In this document: positions 8,249 to 16,921 of the stretch, one piece after another | How positions within the stretch are numbered: the stretch's first letter is position 1 | Layout: the number at the start of each line of letters is the position of its first letter | Origin: an uncultured Prevotellaceae bacterium | GTDB taxonomy: Bacteria; Bacteroidota; Bacteroidia; Bacteroidales; Muribaculaceae | DNA length: 64,000 bases | Assembly (NCBI GenBank): GCA_947302275.1 | Contig: CAMYUW010000005.1 | Location: 1 to 64,000 of the forward strand | Direction: 5' to 3' | Notes under the pieces: model-generated | The model's database searches: none | Seen by the model: only the letters and a program-made list of their open reading frames with translations | What the model was told of the DNA's origin: nothing | Program-made: the position numbers and the translations under genes

Positions 8249-10711
8249 TTAATAGATGGTGAGGATGAGCTCGATGAGGGCATTGATGTCGGCGATGTTG
8301 ACTTCATTGTCATGGTTGACATCGGCATTGCCAGGCGTGGCGGTTGACGTCAAGATCAACCCGAGCAGGGCGTTGACATCGGCGATATTGACCTCGCCGT
8401 CACCACTCACGTCACCCGTGAGCACCTGTGGTGCTCCAGTGTGGGAATAATGGCAAAAGAACGACTTCATGGCGAGGGTGTGGTCACCCGTTTCACCACC
8501 CTTGTTGAGCGTAAACTTGATGGACTTGACAGTCAAGGGGAATGTACCCACGTTGTCGGCACCGCCCAGCGTCGCCAGGTCCAACAGAACCGTGTGATCT
8601 TTGCCCGCTTCAAACACCTCAGCGCCAACCGGGTCAATCCTGAGGAAGTTAGACGTTGTGTTATAACGGTTGCGCGTATCAATCTGTATATAGTCGATGG
8701 GCATCGTGGAGTTGAAGGTGATGCCCACGGTATCGGGAAGGCTGTAAAGGGTCAAGTCTTTACTCATCTGCAGGTATGGCGCACGATTGCTGCTATAGGT
8801 GAAGGTGATATCGCCGGTCGCCTCGTCGATGGCGATATTCTTGGCACCTGCTCCCTTAAAGGTCCAGCCGTCCCATGTCTGGAAGAGATATGGCTCAGGG
8901 CTGATTTCGACCATCACACTATCCTGGTCATTGAGCGCCCCTATGGTGCAGTTGATGACTGTCGAGCCGTTTGACACGCCTTGCAGCACCCCATCAGTAA
9001 CAGTTGCCACAGCCTCATCCTCCACTTGCCAGTCGAGCATGGCTGGGTTATAGAAATAGGTATTGGTGGCGATGGTCGCAGTCACCTCGATGGGATACTC
9101 ACGGTTATCGATCAGAATAGGGCGCAAGGCGATGGCGGGTTGGGCAGGCAGTATGCGCACGGGCACAGTGGCCGTCATGTCGCCCAGAGTTGCCGTGAGT
9201 GTTCCACTGGTGGACTCACCGCCAGCGATGAAAGTGTTTCCGTTTGTCGAGCCGATGGCCTGGTCGCAAGTCAGGGTCACGCCCTGCACATCCTCAGCGA
9301 CAAGTTCGCCAATCCTGTTATATCCCAATATGCGCGGTGTCGCCGACGAATAAATGGGCACATCCAGGCGGAACTGGTCAAAGGCTATACTGGCCACCTC
9401 ATGGTCCTCCTCGCCAACGGCCTCGACGAGCCAACCACACGCCACGGCTCGCGGCGTGCCTTCGGTCGTGGTATTGATCACCTTGCCAAACAACATCATC
9501 TCGGCCGATCCTCCTGCGTCCATATTGACCATCTCGGTCACATCAGGGCACATCTGCTGCAATATCTGGCAAGCCACTGCGGTGGGGCAACCTGCCGAGG
9601 TGCCATACAGGGGGCTCGTCGATTTGTCAATCACCAGCAGGTACAGGTGCTTGCCGTCGGCACTGCTGCCGTAACAGGTGCGCGAATAGACCTGACTGTT
9701 GTAGGTCTCGTCGTAGTTGCGGCCCAATAATTCGCCATTATGCATGATAGGAGCATTGCCCCACACCATGTTCTCGATGTCGGGGTTGGTGTGTATGCCG
9801 TCGTCCAGGGTTGTCCATCCCGAGGTGACCTCAATGGCGTCGCCCACAGCCAGGGCGGCCATTGTGGCCTTGTTGGCATCGCCAGTGACGGTCAAGCAGG
9901 CGTCATAGTCACCCAGCTTCTGGCGGTCGGCATCGGGCACGATGGCCGAAACGATGAAACGCATGGGAGCGTTGTTCGTCCAGCCGCTCCCCTCGGCCAG
10001 GGTGAGGTAATAATTGTCGGTATGGTTATTGCCGCGCTCATTGAAGCCGATCCAGTCGTCCTCAAACTCGCGGGTACGCGTGTAATTGGGACCATAGAGG
10101 CATATCTCACCTGCCACAGCACGACGGTTGATGTTATGATAGAACAGCGGTTCAGCAAATTTGTCACTGGTGATGGTACCACTCCAAATGATGCGTCCCA
10201 GCACAAGTGTCTTGTCGTGCGTGATGGCTGCGGCTGCCGTGCGCTCGGGGCCGCCGTTCCACCAGTCGTTGGTCATATTGTCGTTGACCAGGGCAGTATC
10301 GTTACGTATCACACCACCCAGCGGTGTCCCCAGCTGGAACGAACTCCACGGCGCGCCGTTGCCCGACACGACCCAGAAGTTGGCATTGCAGCCCGCAACG
10401 GGACGCTTGGTCGCCGTGCGGTTACGGGTGTAGGCATTGGCCAGAGCTTCTGTTCTGCCCACGGTGTTATAGCCGATAGTCGTCTCCACGCGGTTATTGG
10501 GATTGTTCAGGTCCACCTCCATCACATAGACATTAAGCGGATAACCAGGGATACGCACGATGGTATTGACCATTCCAGGTCCCACCTGACGATGAACCAG
10601 TGTGTCAACGCCATAGCTCTTGCCGTCAATCACAAAATCAGCCCTCGCCTGGACACAATTAAGCGCCACCAATGCCATCAACAAGAAGAGATATCTTCGC
10701 ATCATAGTCAA
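8249..10711 (-). CDS. Secreted phosphodiester glycosidase (NAGPA-like) with dockerin C-terminus
   Basis: 820 residues. A signal peptide (MRRYLFLLMALVALNCVQARA) is followed by a NAGPA/DUF2233-type domain from about residue 60 to 440: CNANFWVVSGNGAPWSSF, the GTPLGGVIRND segment, and the family's glycine-rich active-site signature NMDAGGSAEMMLFG. Relatives remove GlcNAc-1-phosphodiester caps from sugars or act on polysaccharide phosphodiesters. A bacterial Ig-like stretch (LDVPIYSSATPRILGYNRIG and VSNGSTVINCTIG) follows, then a beta-sandwich region, and two dockerin repeats at the end (GDVSGDGEVNIADVNALLG, ADVNHDNEVNIADINALIE). It is monocistronic by appearance, with its own promoter. The substrate is unknown. 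Confidence 0.82.
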   Translation of the reverse strand: MTMMRRYLFLLMALVALNCVQARADFVIDGKSYGVDTLVHRQVGPGMVNTIVRIPGYPLNVYVMEVDLNNPNNRVETTIGYNTVGRTEALANAYTRNRTATKRPVAGCNANFWVVSGNGAPWSSFQLGTPLGGVIRNDTALVNDNMTNDWWNGGPERTAAAAITHDKTLVLGRIIWSGTITSDKFAEPLFYHNINRRAVAGEICLYGPNYTRTREFEDDWIGFNERGNNHTDNYYLTLAEGSGWTNNAPMRFIVSAIVPDADRQKLGDYDACLTVTGDANKATMAALAVGDAIEVTSGWTTLDDGIHTNPDIENMVWGNAPIMHNGELLGRNYDETYNSQVYSRTCYGSSADGKHLYLLVIDKSTSPLYGTSAGCPTAVACQILQQMCPDVTEMVNMDAGGSAEMMLFGKVINTTTEGTPRAVACGWLVEAVGEEDHEVASIAFDQFRLDVPIYSSATPRILGYNRIGELVAEDVQGVTLTCDQAIGSTNGNTFIAGGESTSGTLTATLGDMTATVPVRILPAQPAIALRPILIDNREYPIEVTATIATNTYFYNPAMLDWQVEDEAVATVTDGVLQGVSNGSTVINCTIGALNDQDSVMVEISPEPYLFQTWDGWTFKGAGAKNIAIDEATGDITFTYSSNRAPYLQMSKDLTLYSLPDTVGITFNSTMPIDYIQIDTRNRYNTTSNFLRIDPVGAEVFEAGKDHTVLLDLATLGGADNVGTFPLTVKSIKFTLNKGGETGDHTLAMKSFFCHYSHTGAPQVLTGDVSGDGEVNIADVNALLGLILTSTATPGNADVNHDNEVNIADINALIELILTIY

Positions 10712-10737
10712 TAAGTTTTTTACAGTTAGTGGTTATG

Positions 10738-10768
10738 CAAAGATAACTCTAACTGCAGATATATCAAA
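10738..10768 (-). promoter_or_regulatory. Promoter of the NAGPA-like gene
   Basis: Read on the minus strand: TTTG (10768-10765), 19 bases, TATCTTTG (10745-10738), about 27 bases before the start codon. It is a full Bacteroidetes consensus promoter. Confidence 0.68.
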
Positions 10769-10806
10769 AAAAATGAAATGGAAATATTGCCCGCTGAAGG
10801 CAAGAA

Positions 10807-11874
10807 TCACCTGCCGATGATGAATTTGTGGAAAGGCAAGCGGCGCAGCACCAGAACCAAAATGGTGCAGACAACAAATGCGAATACAGCGCTGACTAGA
10901 CTATCCACAAGCCAGTGAGTACGCGCCAGCCAGGGTGTGAGGGGCCAGATGACTTGCCGCAGGATAAGCATCTGGGACAGATAGACGCCAAAGGTGTATT
11001 TGCTCAACAATGGCCACCAAGTGGCGGCGACAGGATGTGCCTTGCGGTCGTAACGATCGGAAGCAAAACGCTGAACCAGCGCAAACAACAGAGTCGCCAA
11101 CGCTATGTTGTTGACGCTGATGTCGCAGGTAATGGCATCAAGATGCTGCTGCCAGGTGATACCGAAATTGCCCTGAACCAGGAACTCGAACATGGGCATC
11201 ACGACAATACCAAAGGCCAATAACAGCATCCACTTCCAGCCATGCTCACGGGTAAAGACAGGCAAACCGTAACGGTGCATGTAGTAGCCGAGCAGAACGT
11301 AGCCATAGTAGTTGGCAAAGGCGCCGAACATGTTGTGACTGTATTGTGAGGCCTCAATAAAAATGCCGTGCTGATAGGGAATAAACGAGGAGAGAACCCA
11401 CAGCACAAGCAAGGTCTCAACGCCACGCTTGCCGATGGCCTCGATGCACTTGCTCACAAGCGGCAAGGTCACATAGATGACCAGCAGCACATATACATAC
11501 CACAGCAATCCCTCGACAGGATGGAACAAGACGGACGTCAACAAGCGCGGTGTGAAATTGTGCAGCAACAGGGCATGTTCCAGCAGATAGATGATCGTCC
11601 ACACGACAAGCGGGAAAAGAACCACCCGCAGGCGACGCTTGACGAAACGCTTGGCTGGCATCGTCACGGGCAGCAACAGGGCTCCCGTAATCATGAAGAA
11701 AAGGTTGCAGTTCACCGCCACCAGCACAGTATAGACCGCACCGGCCACCGACGGTGTGTTATAGTAGGAGTCAAATTGCCTGATGGGCGTATGGATGAGG
11801 ATGACCAACAGGCAAGCGATGACACGCAGGATGTCAAGATAGGGAATGCGACGCTGGAGTCGAGCCTCGTTCAT
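10807..11874 (-). CDS. Acyltransferase family 3 membrane protein
   Basis: 355 residues with about ten hydrophobic segments throughout. The N-terminus RIPYLDILRVIACLLVILIH is the canonical opening of acyltransferase-3 (OafA/NolL-like) proteins, including the conserved LDxLR and the catalytic-region histidine in the first membrane helix. Such enzymes transfer acetyl or other acyl groups to extracytoplasmic glycans or lipids from the inner membrane. The start lies 5 bases after the ispF stop, so the pair is translationally coupled although functionally unrelated. The acceptor is not predictable; succinyl or acetyl donors are both possible. Confidence 0.85.
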   Translation of the reverse strand: MNEARLQRRIPYLDILRVIACLLVILIHTPIRQFDSYYNTPSVAGAVYTVLVAVNCNLFFMITGALLLPVTMPAKRFVKRRLRVVLFPLVVWTIIYLLEHALLLHNFTPRLLTSVLFHPVEGLLWYVYVLLVIYVTLPLVSKCIEAIGKRGVETLLVLWVLSSFIPYQHGIFIEASQYSHNMFGAFANYYGYVLLGYYMHRYGLPVFTREHGWKWMLLLAFGIVVMPMFEFLVQGNFGITWQQHLDAITCDISVNNIALATLLFALVQRFASDRYDRKAHPVAATWWPLLSKYTFGVYLSQMLILRQVIWPLTPWLARTHWLVDSLVSAVFAFVVCTILVLVLRRLPFHKFIIGR

Positions 11875-11879
11875 AGGCT

Positions 11880-12371
11880 TTAGGTATTAGAGGCAGTCTT
11901 TTTCTGAATCAGGGCGACAGCATAGGCGGCTATGCCCTCACCGCGGCCTGTGTAACCCAACTTCTCGGTGGTAGTGGCTTTGATCGACACCTGATCGGGC
12001 TCACAATCCATGCACGCAGCCAACTGCTGCTGCATGGCGGGAATATGGGGATTGAGTTTGGGCTGTTCGGCACAGATAGTGATGTCGCAGTTGCCCAAGC
12101 AATAACCCTTCTCATCAAGCAAACGCATCACATGCTTCAACAGCAGACGGCTATCGATTCCCTTGTAGCGCGGGTCGGTATCAGGAAAGTGGTAACCGAT
12201 ATCACGCAGGGCGGCGGCACCCAACAAGGCATCACACAAGGCATGGATGGCGACGTCGGCATCACTATGGCCCAGCAGACCTTTCTCCCAGGGGATATTC
12301 ACTCCCCCGAGCCACAGTTCTCGGCCTTCAACCAGCCGATGAACGTCAAATCCCATCCCGATGCGTGACAT
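11880..12371 (-). CDS. ispF: IspF, 2-C-methyl-D-erythritol 2,4-cyclodiphosphate synthase
   Basis: 163 residues, normal length. Fifth enzyme of the MEP isoprenoid pathway, converting CDP-ME-2-phosphate to MEcPP with release of CMP; a cytosolic homotrimer. The zinc-binding DVH is in GMGFDVHRL, followed by [20 protein letters not shown] and [15 protein letters not shown], with the C-terminal [19 protein letters not shown]. It is followed within 5 bases by the acyltransferase. Between it and porV lies an inverted-repeat element (12391-12462). Confidence 0.96.
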   Translation of the reverse strand: MSRIGMGFDVHRLVEGRELWLGGVNIPWEKGLLGHSDADVAIHALCDALLGAAALRDIGYHFPDTDPRYKGIDSRLLLKHVMRLLDEKGYCLGNCDITICAEQPKLNPHIPAMQQQLAACMDCEPDQVSIKATTTEKLGYTGRGEGIAAYAVALIQKKTASNT

Positions 12372-12390
12372 ATCTTTTATTATTATAAAA

Positions 12391-12462
12391 CTACGAATTT
12401 CACAAATTAAACGAAAGCCCCACAGCGGATGCTCGATTTAGTTTAATTCGTGCAATTCGTAG
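12391..12462. repeat. Inverted-repeat element, ctacgaatt family
   Basis: CTACGAATTTCACAAATTAA (from 12391, arm to 12412) is matched by the reverse complement of 12441-12462 with two mismatches over 22 bases. The arms recur at 24511-24641 and, as single arms, near 18964-18986 and 31393-31414. It may be a MITE or REP-like mobile hairpin, or a terminator for porV. Confidence 0.55.
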
Positions 12463-12469
12463 TTCTTGT

Positions 12470-13645
12470 TTAGTTGCGGCCAAAGAGGTTCTTGATGCCG
12501 TCCAGGTCAAACGACAAGGTGAATCGCAAGGTCTGGTCCAGAGGACTGTTCTGGGCGGTGGCGATCATGTAGCTGGCGTCAATCCTGATGACGTTGAGCG
12601 AGAATCCGGCACCCAGACCGAAGTACTGGCGGTTACCGGCATACTTGCTCTCGTAGTAATAGCCACCACGCAGGAAGAACTGCTGGTTGTAGGCATATTC
12701 GGCACCCACCGAGTAGGTGATGCGCTTGGCAAAGTTATCCTTGAAGCTATCAAAGATACCTGAAATAGAGGACTTGTTCTTCCACTGCTCCAAGGCTTCA
12801 TCATAGGCAAAATTATCACCTCCAAAATCTTCCAGACGCGGCTTAGCGGGCACCAGCAACTTGTTGGCATCGAAGGCAAGCGTCAGGTTATTGTAGTCGG
12901 CCAGGGGGAAAGTGAAGGCCGTACCGATCTTGAGGTTGGCGGGCAGATAGGCAGGATCGTTACCTTTGTTATATGACACCTTGGAACCGATGTTGGACAC
13001 ATTGAAACCCAACGCCCACTGGCACTCGTTGCGGCCAATGACGGGATAGGTGGTATAGTAGCCCGAAAGGTCGGCCGAGAAAGCCGATGCGCCCGACGTC
13101 TGTTCGCCGGTATTCATCTGGCTGTAACCCAGGTCGCTATAGATGTAACGCAAAACGACACCCATTGAGAATTTCTCACTCAACTTGCGGCTATAACCCA
13201 AGTCAACAGCCATCTCAAACGGGTTGATGGTTGCCAGCGTGGCACCGCCATCGTCGGTAGCCATTACCTCGCCCAGCGAGAAGTAACGCAACGAGGCGCT
13301 CACCGCCTGATTGTCACCACTGCCGATCTTGTAATAACCGGACAGATTAGCCAGATAGATGTCATTAACAATCTTGCGCAACCACGGGGTATAGGATAAC
13401 GATACGCCAGCCTGACTGTAGGCAAAAGCATACTTAGACGGATTCCAGAACTGCGAATTGACGTCGGCCTCGGTTGCAGCACCCAAATCGCCCATCGACG
13501 CGCCACGGGCATCGGGAGTGATGCTCAACGAGGTCACACCAGTGGTCACGGGATTGAATTCGGTATTCTTGATGTCGTCCTGCGACCAGGCAGTCAATGT
13601 GGTAGCCATCAACGCGATGGCAAGTATTGATTTTGTCAGTTTCAT
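12470..13645 (-). CDS. porV: PorV, type IX secretion outer-membrane beta-barrel
   Basis: 391 residues. A signal peptide (MKLTKSILAIALMATTLTAW) is followed by the PorV/LptO signature region TTGVTSLSITPDARGASMGD and then a FadL-like beta-barrel rich in alternating hydrophobic strands, ending in an aromatic-rich strand RFTLSFDLDGIKNLFG. PorV receives cargo from the SprA translocon in the outer membrane and shuttles it to the PorU sortase. In many Bacteroidetes porU and porV are adjacent; here porU lies about 33 kb away in the same window. The gene is flanked by an amylase gene upstream and ispF downstream on the same strand. Confidence 0.9.
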   Translation of the reverse strand: MKLTKSILAIALMATTLTAWSQDDIKNTEFNPVTTGVTSLSITPDARGASMGDLGAATEADVNSQFWNPSKYAFAYSQAGVSLSYTPWLRKIVNDIYLANLSGYYKIGSGDNQAVSASLRYFSLGEVMATDDGGATLATINPFEMAVDLGYSRKLSEKFSMGVVLRYIYSDLGYSQMNTGEQTSGASAFSADLSGYYTTYPVIGRNECQWALGFNVSNIGSKVSYNKGNDPAYLPANLKIGTAFTFPLADYNNLTLAFDANKLLVPAKPRLEDFGGDNFAYDEALEQWKNKSSISGIFDSFKDNFAKRITYSVGAEYAYNQQFFLRGGYYYESKYAGNRQYFGLGAGFSLNVIRIDASYMIATAQNSPLDQTLRFTLSFDLDGIKNLFGRN

Positions 13646-13742
13646 TTCTTTCTAATTAGAAAAATTGGTTTGTCTTTTACCTAATTAACTAAGAAATCCG
13701 ACTTTTATTGTATTTCGCCCTCAAACTTATCTAGCATTTGCA

Positions 13743-15845
13743 TCAATACATGCGCAGGTTCGTTGGCGCATCACCCGACAACAACACGTCAATCAATGCG
13801 GTAACGTCACCGATACTGACATTCGTGTCATGATTCACATCAGCGGCTTCGACATCGATTGCAGATTCATCTCCGCCCAGCAGATAATCAATCAGCGCGG
13901 TCACATCACCTATCGAGACTATGCCGTCGTGGTTCACGTCACCGACGAGCACATCATCGAGATAAGGCAGATAGGTATCTGTCACATTGGCCACCGTGTA
14001 TTTGTTGGTCTGGCTTGTCACTTCAAAGAAGGAGGTCTCTCTCACGCCTGCCACATCCACGGTCTGGTGAGAACTTGCCGTGCTGCCGCCCTGGTTGAAG
14101 ACGAAGTTCACACAGTAGTTTGTGCCCGTGATGGTGAAAGTCTTGTAGTAGAACTTCTCGCCATGCACCATGCGGGTGTCGGTAATCACCTCGCCGGGCC
14201 AGTTGCCACACTGCTGCACCTCGTTGCTGTCCCAGCAGTAGTAAGTCACACGGGGCCAGTTGTTGGGTGCCACGGTCGGATCCTTGAGATAGACGGTAAT
14301 CTCGTAGTTATCGTATATCTCGTTCACGACCGTGTAGTTGCGGGTGATGATACCCGTCACGGCACCATTGATCAGCAGGCCGGCTTTCAAGGTCAGGCAC
14401 CTGTTGATGGCTACGCTCGCTCCGCTGGCGATGACGGTGCCGTTAGTGGCGGTAGGTTCGCTGCCGTCGAGGGTATAGACGATTTGGGCACCCGATGTCT
14501 GGCTCACGGCGGTGAGCGTCACGTTGAACGGATCCTGGATCACGCCACTGGGGACACTGGCCCATGCGGTCTCGGTGCTCTTGCTCAAAGCCAGACGATA
14601 GTTAGTGCCGCTTGCCACCAGCACGTAACTGGATGGGATAGAATAGGTCGTGCTTCCCATTGCAGCAAGCAGGGATCCGCGGGTGCCAGTGGTGCGTTGC
14701 ACATAGTAATTGCTGGCCGCGCTGGAAGCCTGCTGTGCCGTTGCGCTCGTGTTGGTGATTCCTGCCAGTTGGCGGGCATAAATCATCTGCTTGATGCTCT
14801 CCTTGTAATCCATCCAGTGCTTGAGGAAAACGCATGGTGTTCCTGGCATGGCCATCATATAGGCATTAGCAGCCTCAGCATACTGGTTGAGGGGATCCTG
14901 CGGATCGCTCGCGCTGCGGTACTGGGTGTCGTGGTTCTCGACAAAGGTCACCGAATAGCGGCGGTAGTTGCTCTCCTTGTTCAAGGCACTGCCCGAGAGG
15001 TTAGTCCACTTGTTGTTGTTCACCGCGTCGCGCACGAGGTAGCGGAAGGGGAAGTCAAAGGCGGCGCTCTGAATGACATTATTGACCTTGGTGCCGTCAA
15101 CCCAGCTCTTGAGGTTCGGCAGGTAACCGTCCCAGTACTCGCCCACCGAGTAGGTTGGTGTGGCATAGGTGTTATATATGCCTGTGTAACTGGCGGCATA
15201 GCCCTTGGTCATGTCGTAGCGGAAACCGGCATAGCCCAGATCGTCAAGCAGCATTCTCAAGTATGCCTTGACGGTTTTCTGCACATTGGCGCTGGAATGG
15301 TCCAGATCGCGCAGACCGCTCCAGTCCTCGCCACTGTCGTTGTTGGCGCTCAAGGATTTGCCGTTCTGGTTCGCCCAGTTGAGGGTGGCGCCTCCGTCAT
15401 CGTCTCGGCAGATGTCGGTGGAGAGCAGACGGTAAGACACGCCATTATAGGTCTCGTTGGGGAAAGTCACCCAGTCGTTGATACTCTTGCGGTGGTTGAT
15501 GACCACATCGGCTATGGTGCCGATGCCCTTGTTCTTGAAGGTATTGATCATCGACAACAGCTGGGTCTTATTGCCAAACGAGCTGTTGTAGTTCGAGAAC
15601 CAGTACAGGTCATCATAGCCCATCGAGGTATAACCTCCACAATTGGCGCTTTGGGGAATCCACACCAGCTTGAAAAACTCGGCAAATTCATCGGCCTGCG
15701 ACTCCAGTTTTGTCCATTGGCTGTCGTTGTAGGAGTCCCAATAGAACCCCTGCAGCATCACGCCACTATATCCCGAGGGCCAACCCTGACCCTGCATTAC
15801 CATAGGCAATAATGCGAGTAATGCAATTACGTAAATCTTTTTCAT
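13743..15845 (-). CDS. Secreted GH13 alpha-amylase with starch-binding and dockerin modules
   Basis: 700 residues from the ATG at 15845, which opens a signal peptide (MKKIYVIALLALLPMVMQGQ); the frame continues upstream without a credible start. GH13 catalytic region to about residue 390: GFYWDS start, ADVVINHR, nucleophile in GFRYDMTKGY, acid/base in YSVGEYWDG and transition-state Asp in FVENHDTQ. It hydrolyses alpha-1,4-glucan outside the cell. A chitobiase-C-like segment (IVYTLDGSEPTATNGT) follows, then a CBM26-like starch-binding module (RVTYYCWDSNEVQQCGNWPG) and two dockerin repeats (GDVNHDGIVSIGDVTALIDY, ADVNHDTNVSIGDVTALIDV). No SusC/SusD partner lies nearby. Confidence 0.93.
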   Translation of the reverse strand: MKKIYVIALLALLPMVMQGQGWPSGYSGVMLQGFYWDSYNDSQWTKLESQADEFAEFFKLVWIPQSANCGGYTSMGYDDLYWFSNYNSSFGNKTQLLSMINTFKNKGIGTIADVVINHRKSINDWVTFPNETYNGVSYRLLSTDICRDDDGGATLNWANQNGKSLSANNDSGEDWSGLRDLDHSSANVQKTVKAYLRMLLDDLGYAGFRYDMTKGYAASYTGIYNTYATPTYSVGEYWDGYLPNLKSWVDGTKVNNVIQSAAFDFPFRYLVRDAVNNNKWTNLSGSALNKESNYRRYSVTFVENHDTQYRSASDPQDPLNQYAEAANAYMMAMPGTPCVFLKHWMDYKESIKQMIYARQLAGITNTSATAQQASSAASNYYVQRTTGTRGSLLAAMGSTTYSIPSSYVLVASGTNYRLALSKSTETAWASVPSGVIQDPFNVTLTAVSQTSGAQIVYTLDGSEPTATNGTVIASGASVAINRCLTLKAGLLINGAVTGIITRNYTVVNEIYDNYEITVYLKDPTVAPNNWPRVTYYCWDSNEVQQCGNWPGEVITDTRMVHGEKFYYKTFTITGTNYCVNFVFNQGGSTASSHQTVDVAGVRETSFFEVTSQTNKYTVANVTDTYLPYLDDVLVGDVNHDGIVSIGDVTALIDYLLGGDESAIDVEAADVNHDTNVSIGDVTALIDVLLSGDAPTNLRMY

Positions 15846-15864
15846 TTTCTCATCCTTTCGTTTT

Positions 15865-15877
15865 GGTGTATTACACC
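15865..15877. promoter_or_regulatory. Small palindrome upstream of amylase gene
   Basis: GGTGTA-T-TACACC, a perfect 6-bp dyad 20 bases before the amylase start and next to a TATTTTTG -7-like box (15879-15886, minus strand). It could be an operator in the 5' leader; this is inference only. Confidence 0.25.
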
Positions 15878-16012
15878 ACAAAAATAGTACATTATCTGCA
15901 ATCAGCATGACTATCATCCGGTGTTTTTCAAAACAACAATCAACCCCCGCCATTATCAGCAGGGGTTGACCGTCAATATTTCATATCCTGTCCCAAAGGA
16001 CGCGGATGCCTC

Positions 16013-16056
16013 TTTAAACTCTAAACTCTAAACTTTAAACTCTAAACTCTAAACTG
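16013..16056. repeat. Heptamer repeat tract (taaactc)
   Basis: Six consecutive copies of a 7-base unit of the form taaactc/taaactt, immediately downstream of the Bax-inhibitor gene. A sister tract lies upstream of the same gene. Function unknown. Confidence 0.7.
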
Positions 16057-16077
16057 CGAGCGCAGCGAGCATCAGCA

Positions 16078-16806
16078 TCAGTTCCGATTGCCGAACAGGC
16101 GCAGCAGATGCAGGAACAGGTTGACGAAGTCCAGATAGAGCCTCAAGGCACCCATGGTGGCCACTTTACCGATCATCGAGGGGTCGGCCTCGGCACACAT
16201 CATCTTGATGGCCTGGGTGTCCCATGCGGTCAGACCCACAAAGGTCAATACGGCCGCAATGCTGATGCACCAGTCCATCATCGGGCTGTGCATGAACAGA
16301 TTGACCAGTGAGCACAAGATGATTCCCATAAGTGCCATAAAGAGGAAGGAGCCGAACTTGCTCAGGTCTTTCTTGGTGACATAACCAGCCACCGTCATGA
16401 TGCCGAAAGTGCCTGCAGTGAGGACGAACGCCTTAGCGATCGATGCACCGGTATAGGCCAGGAAGATGGGAGTCAAAGCCACACCATTCAGGGCACTATA
16501 GAGGTAAAACAGGACGGTCGCCGTGGTTGTACTCATCTTGTCGATGCGGGCGCTCAGATAGATGACCAGACCGATTTCAACAGCAAACAGAATCCAAATC
16601 GTTGCCGTCGTGCGGAACAGGAAAGACATGATCGCGGGGCTCGAAAGCATCAATAATGACGTGAAGGCTGTCAGCAAGAGACCCAGCGTCATCTTGCCAT
16701 ATACCTTGCGCATCACCGATGCCACGTAGCGGCGCAACGACAATTCATTCTCGGCTTGAATGGCGGTAGAATAGCCATCCTCATAATTGTTATTCCAGTT
16801 GTTCAT
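16078..16806 (-). CDS. Bax inhibitor-1/YccA family membrane protein
   Basis: 242 residues with seven hydrophobic segments after a soluble N-terminus of about 30 residues. Family features include VYGKMTLGLLLTAFTSLLM in the first membrane segment, LAYTGASIAKAFVLTAGTFG in the middle, and the C-terminal LTAWDTQAIKMM and MGALRLYLDFVNLFLHLLRL segments with the conserved acidic residues. Members are inner-membrane pH-sensitive calcium leak or YbhL/YccA-like proteins; a precise role in Bacteroidales is not known. It lies downstream of argS, separated by a hairpin and a heptamer repeat tract. Confidence 0.9.
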   Translation of the reverse strand: MNNWNNNYEDGYSTAIQAENELSLRRYVASVMRKVYGKMTLGLLLTAFTSLLMLSSPAIMSFLFRTTATIWILFAVEIGLVIYLSARIDKMSTTTATVLFYLYSALNGVALTPIFLAYTGASIAKAFVLTAGTFGIMTVAGYVTKKDLSKFGSFLFMALMGIILCSLVNLFMHSPMMDWCISIAAVLTFVGLTAWDTQAIKMMCAEADPSMIGKVATMGALRLYLDFVNLFLHLLRLFGNRN

Positions 16807-16857
16807 ATTTTTCTTCAGTTTTTAGTTTCAATAGATTTCAGCAAAAATCATGCCAAC

Positions 16858-16894
16858 CTCTAAACCCTAAACTTTAAACTTTAAACTTTAAACT
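16858..16894. repeat. Heptamer repeat tract (taaactt)
   Basis: Five copies of a 7-base taaac(c/t)(c/t)-type unit between the argS terminator hairpin and the Bax-inhibitor gene, in the same orientation as the tract at 16013-16056. Confidence 0.7.
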
Positions 16895-16920
16895 CACATT
16901 GTGCCAAGGGGCACAATGTG
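16895..16920. terminator. Hairpin after argS
   Basis: CACATTGTGCC-AAGG-GGCACAATGTG, a perfect 11-bp stem with a tetraloop, starting 1 base beyond the argS stop codon. It is followed on the minus strand by GAGTTTAAAGTTT rather than a pure U-run, so it is a probable but imperfect intrinsic terminator. Confidence 0.6.
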
Positions 16921-16921
16921 A

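Noticed and set aside
13830..15812. 660-codon open frame on the plus strand opposite the amylase gene
   Set aside because: It is a shadow of the GH13 gene, whose catalytic motifs lie on the minus strand; the translated shadow shows no domain.
16013..16894. Possible CRISPR array in the heptamer tracts
   Set aside because: The unit is only 7 bases with no spacers; no cas genes are nearby.
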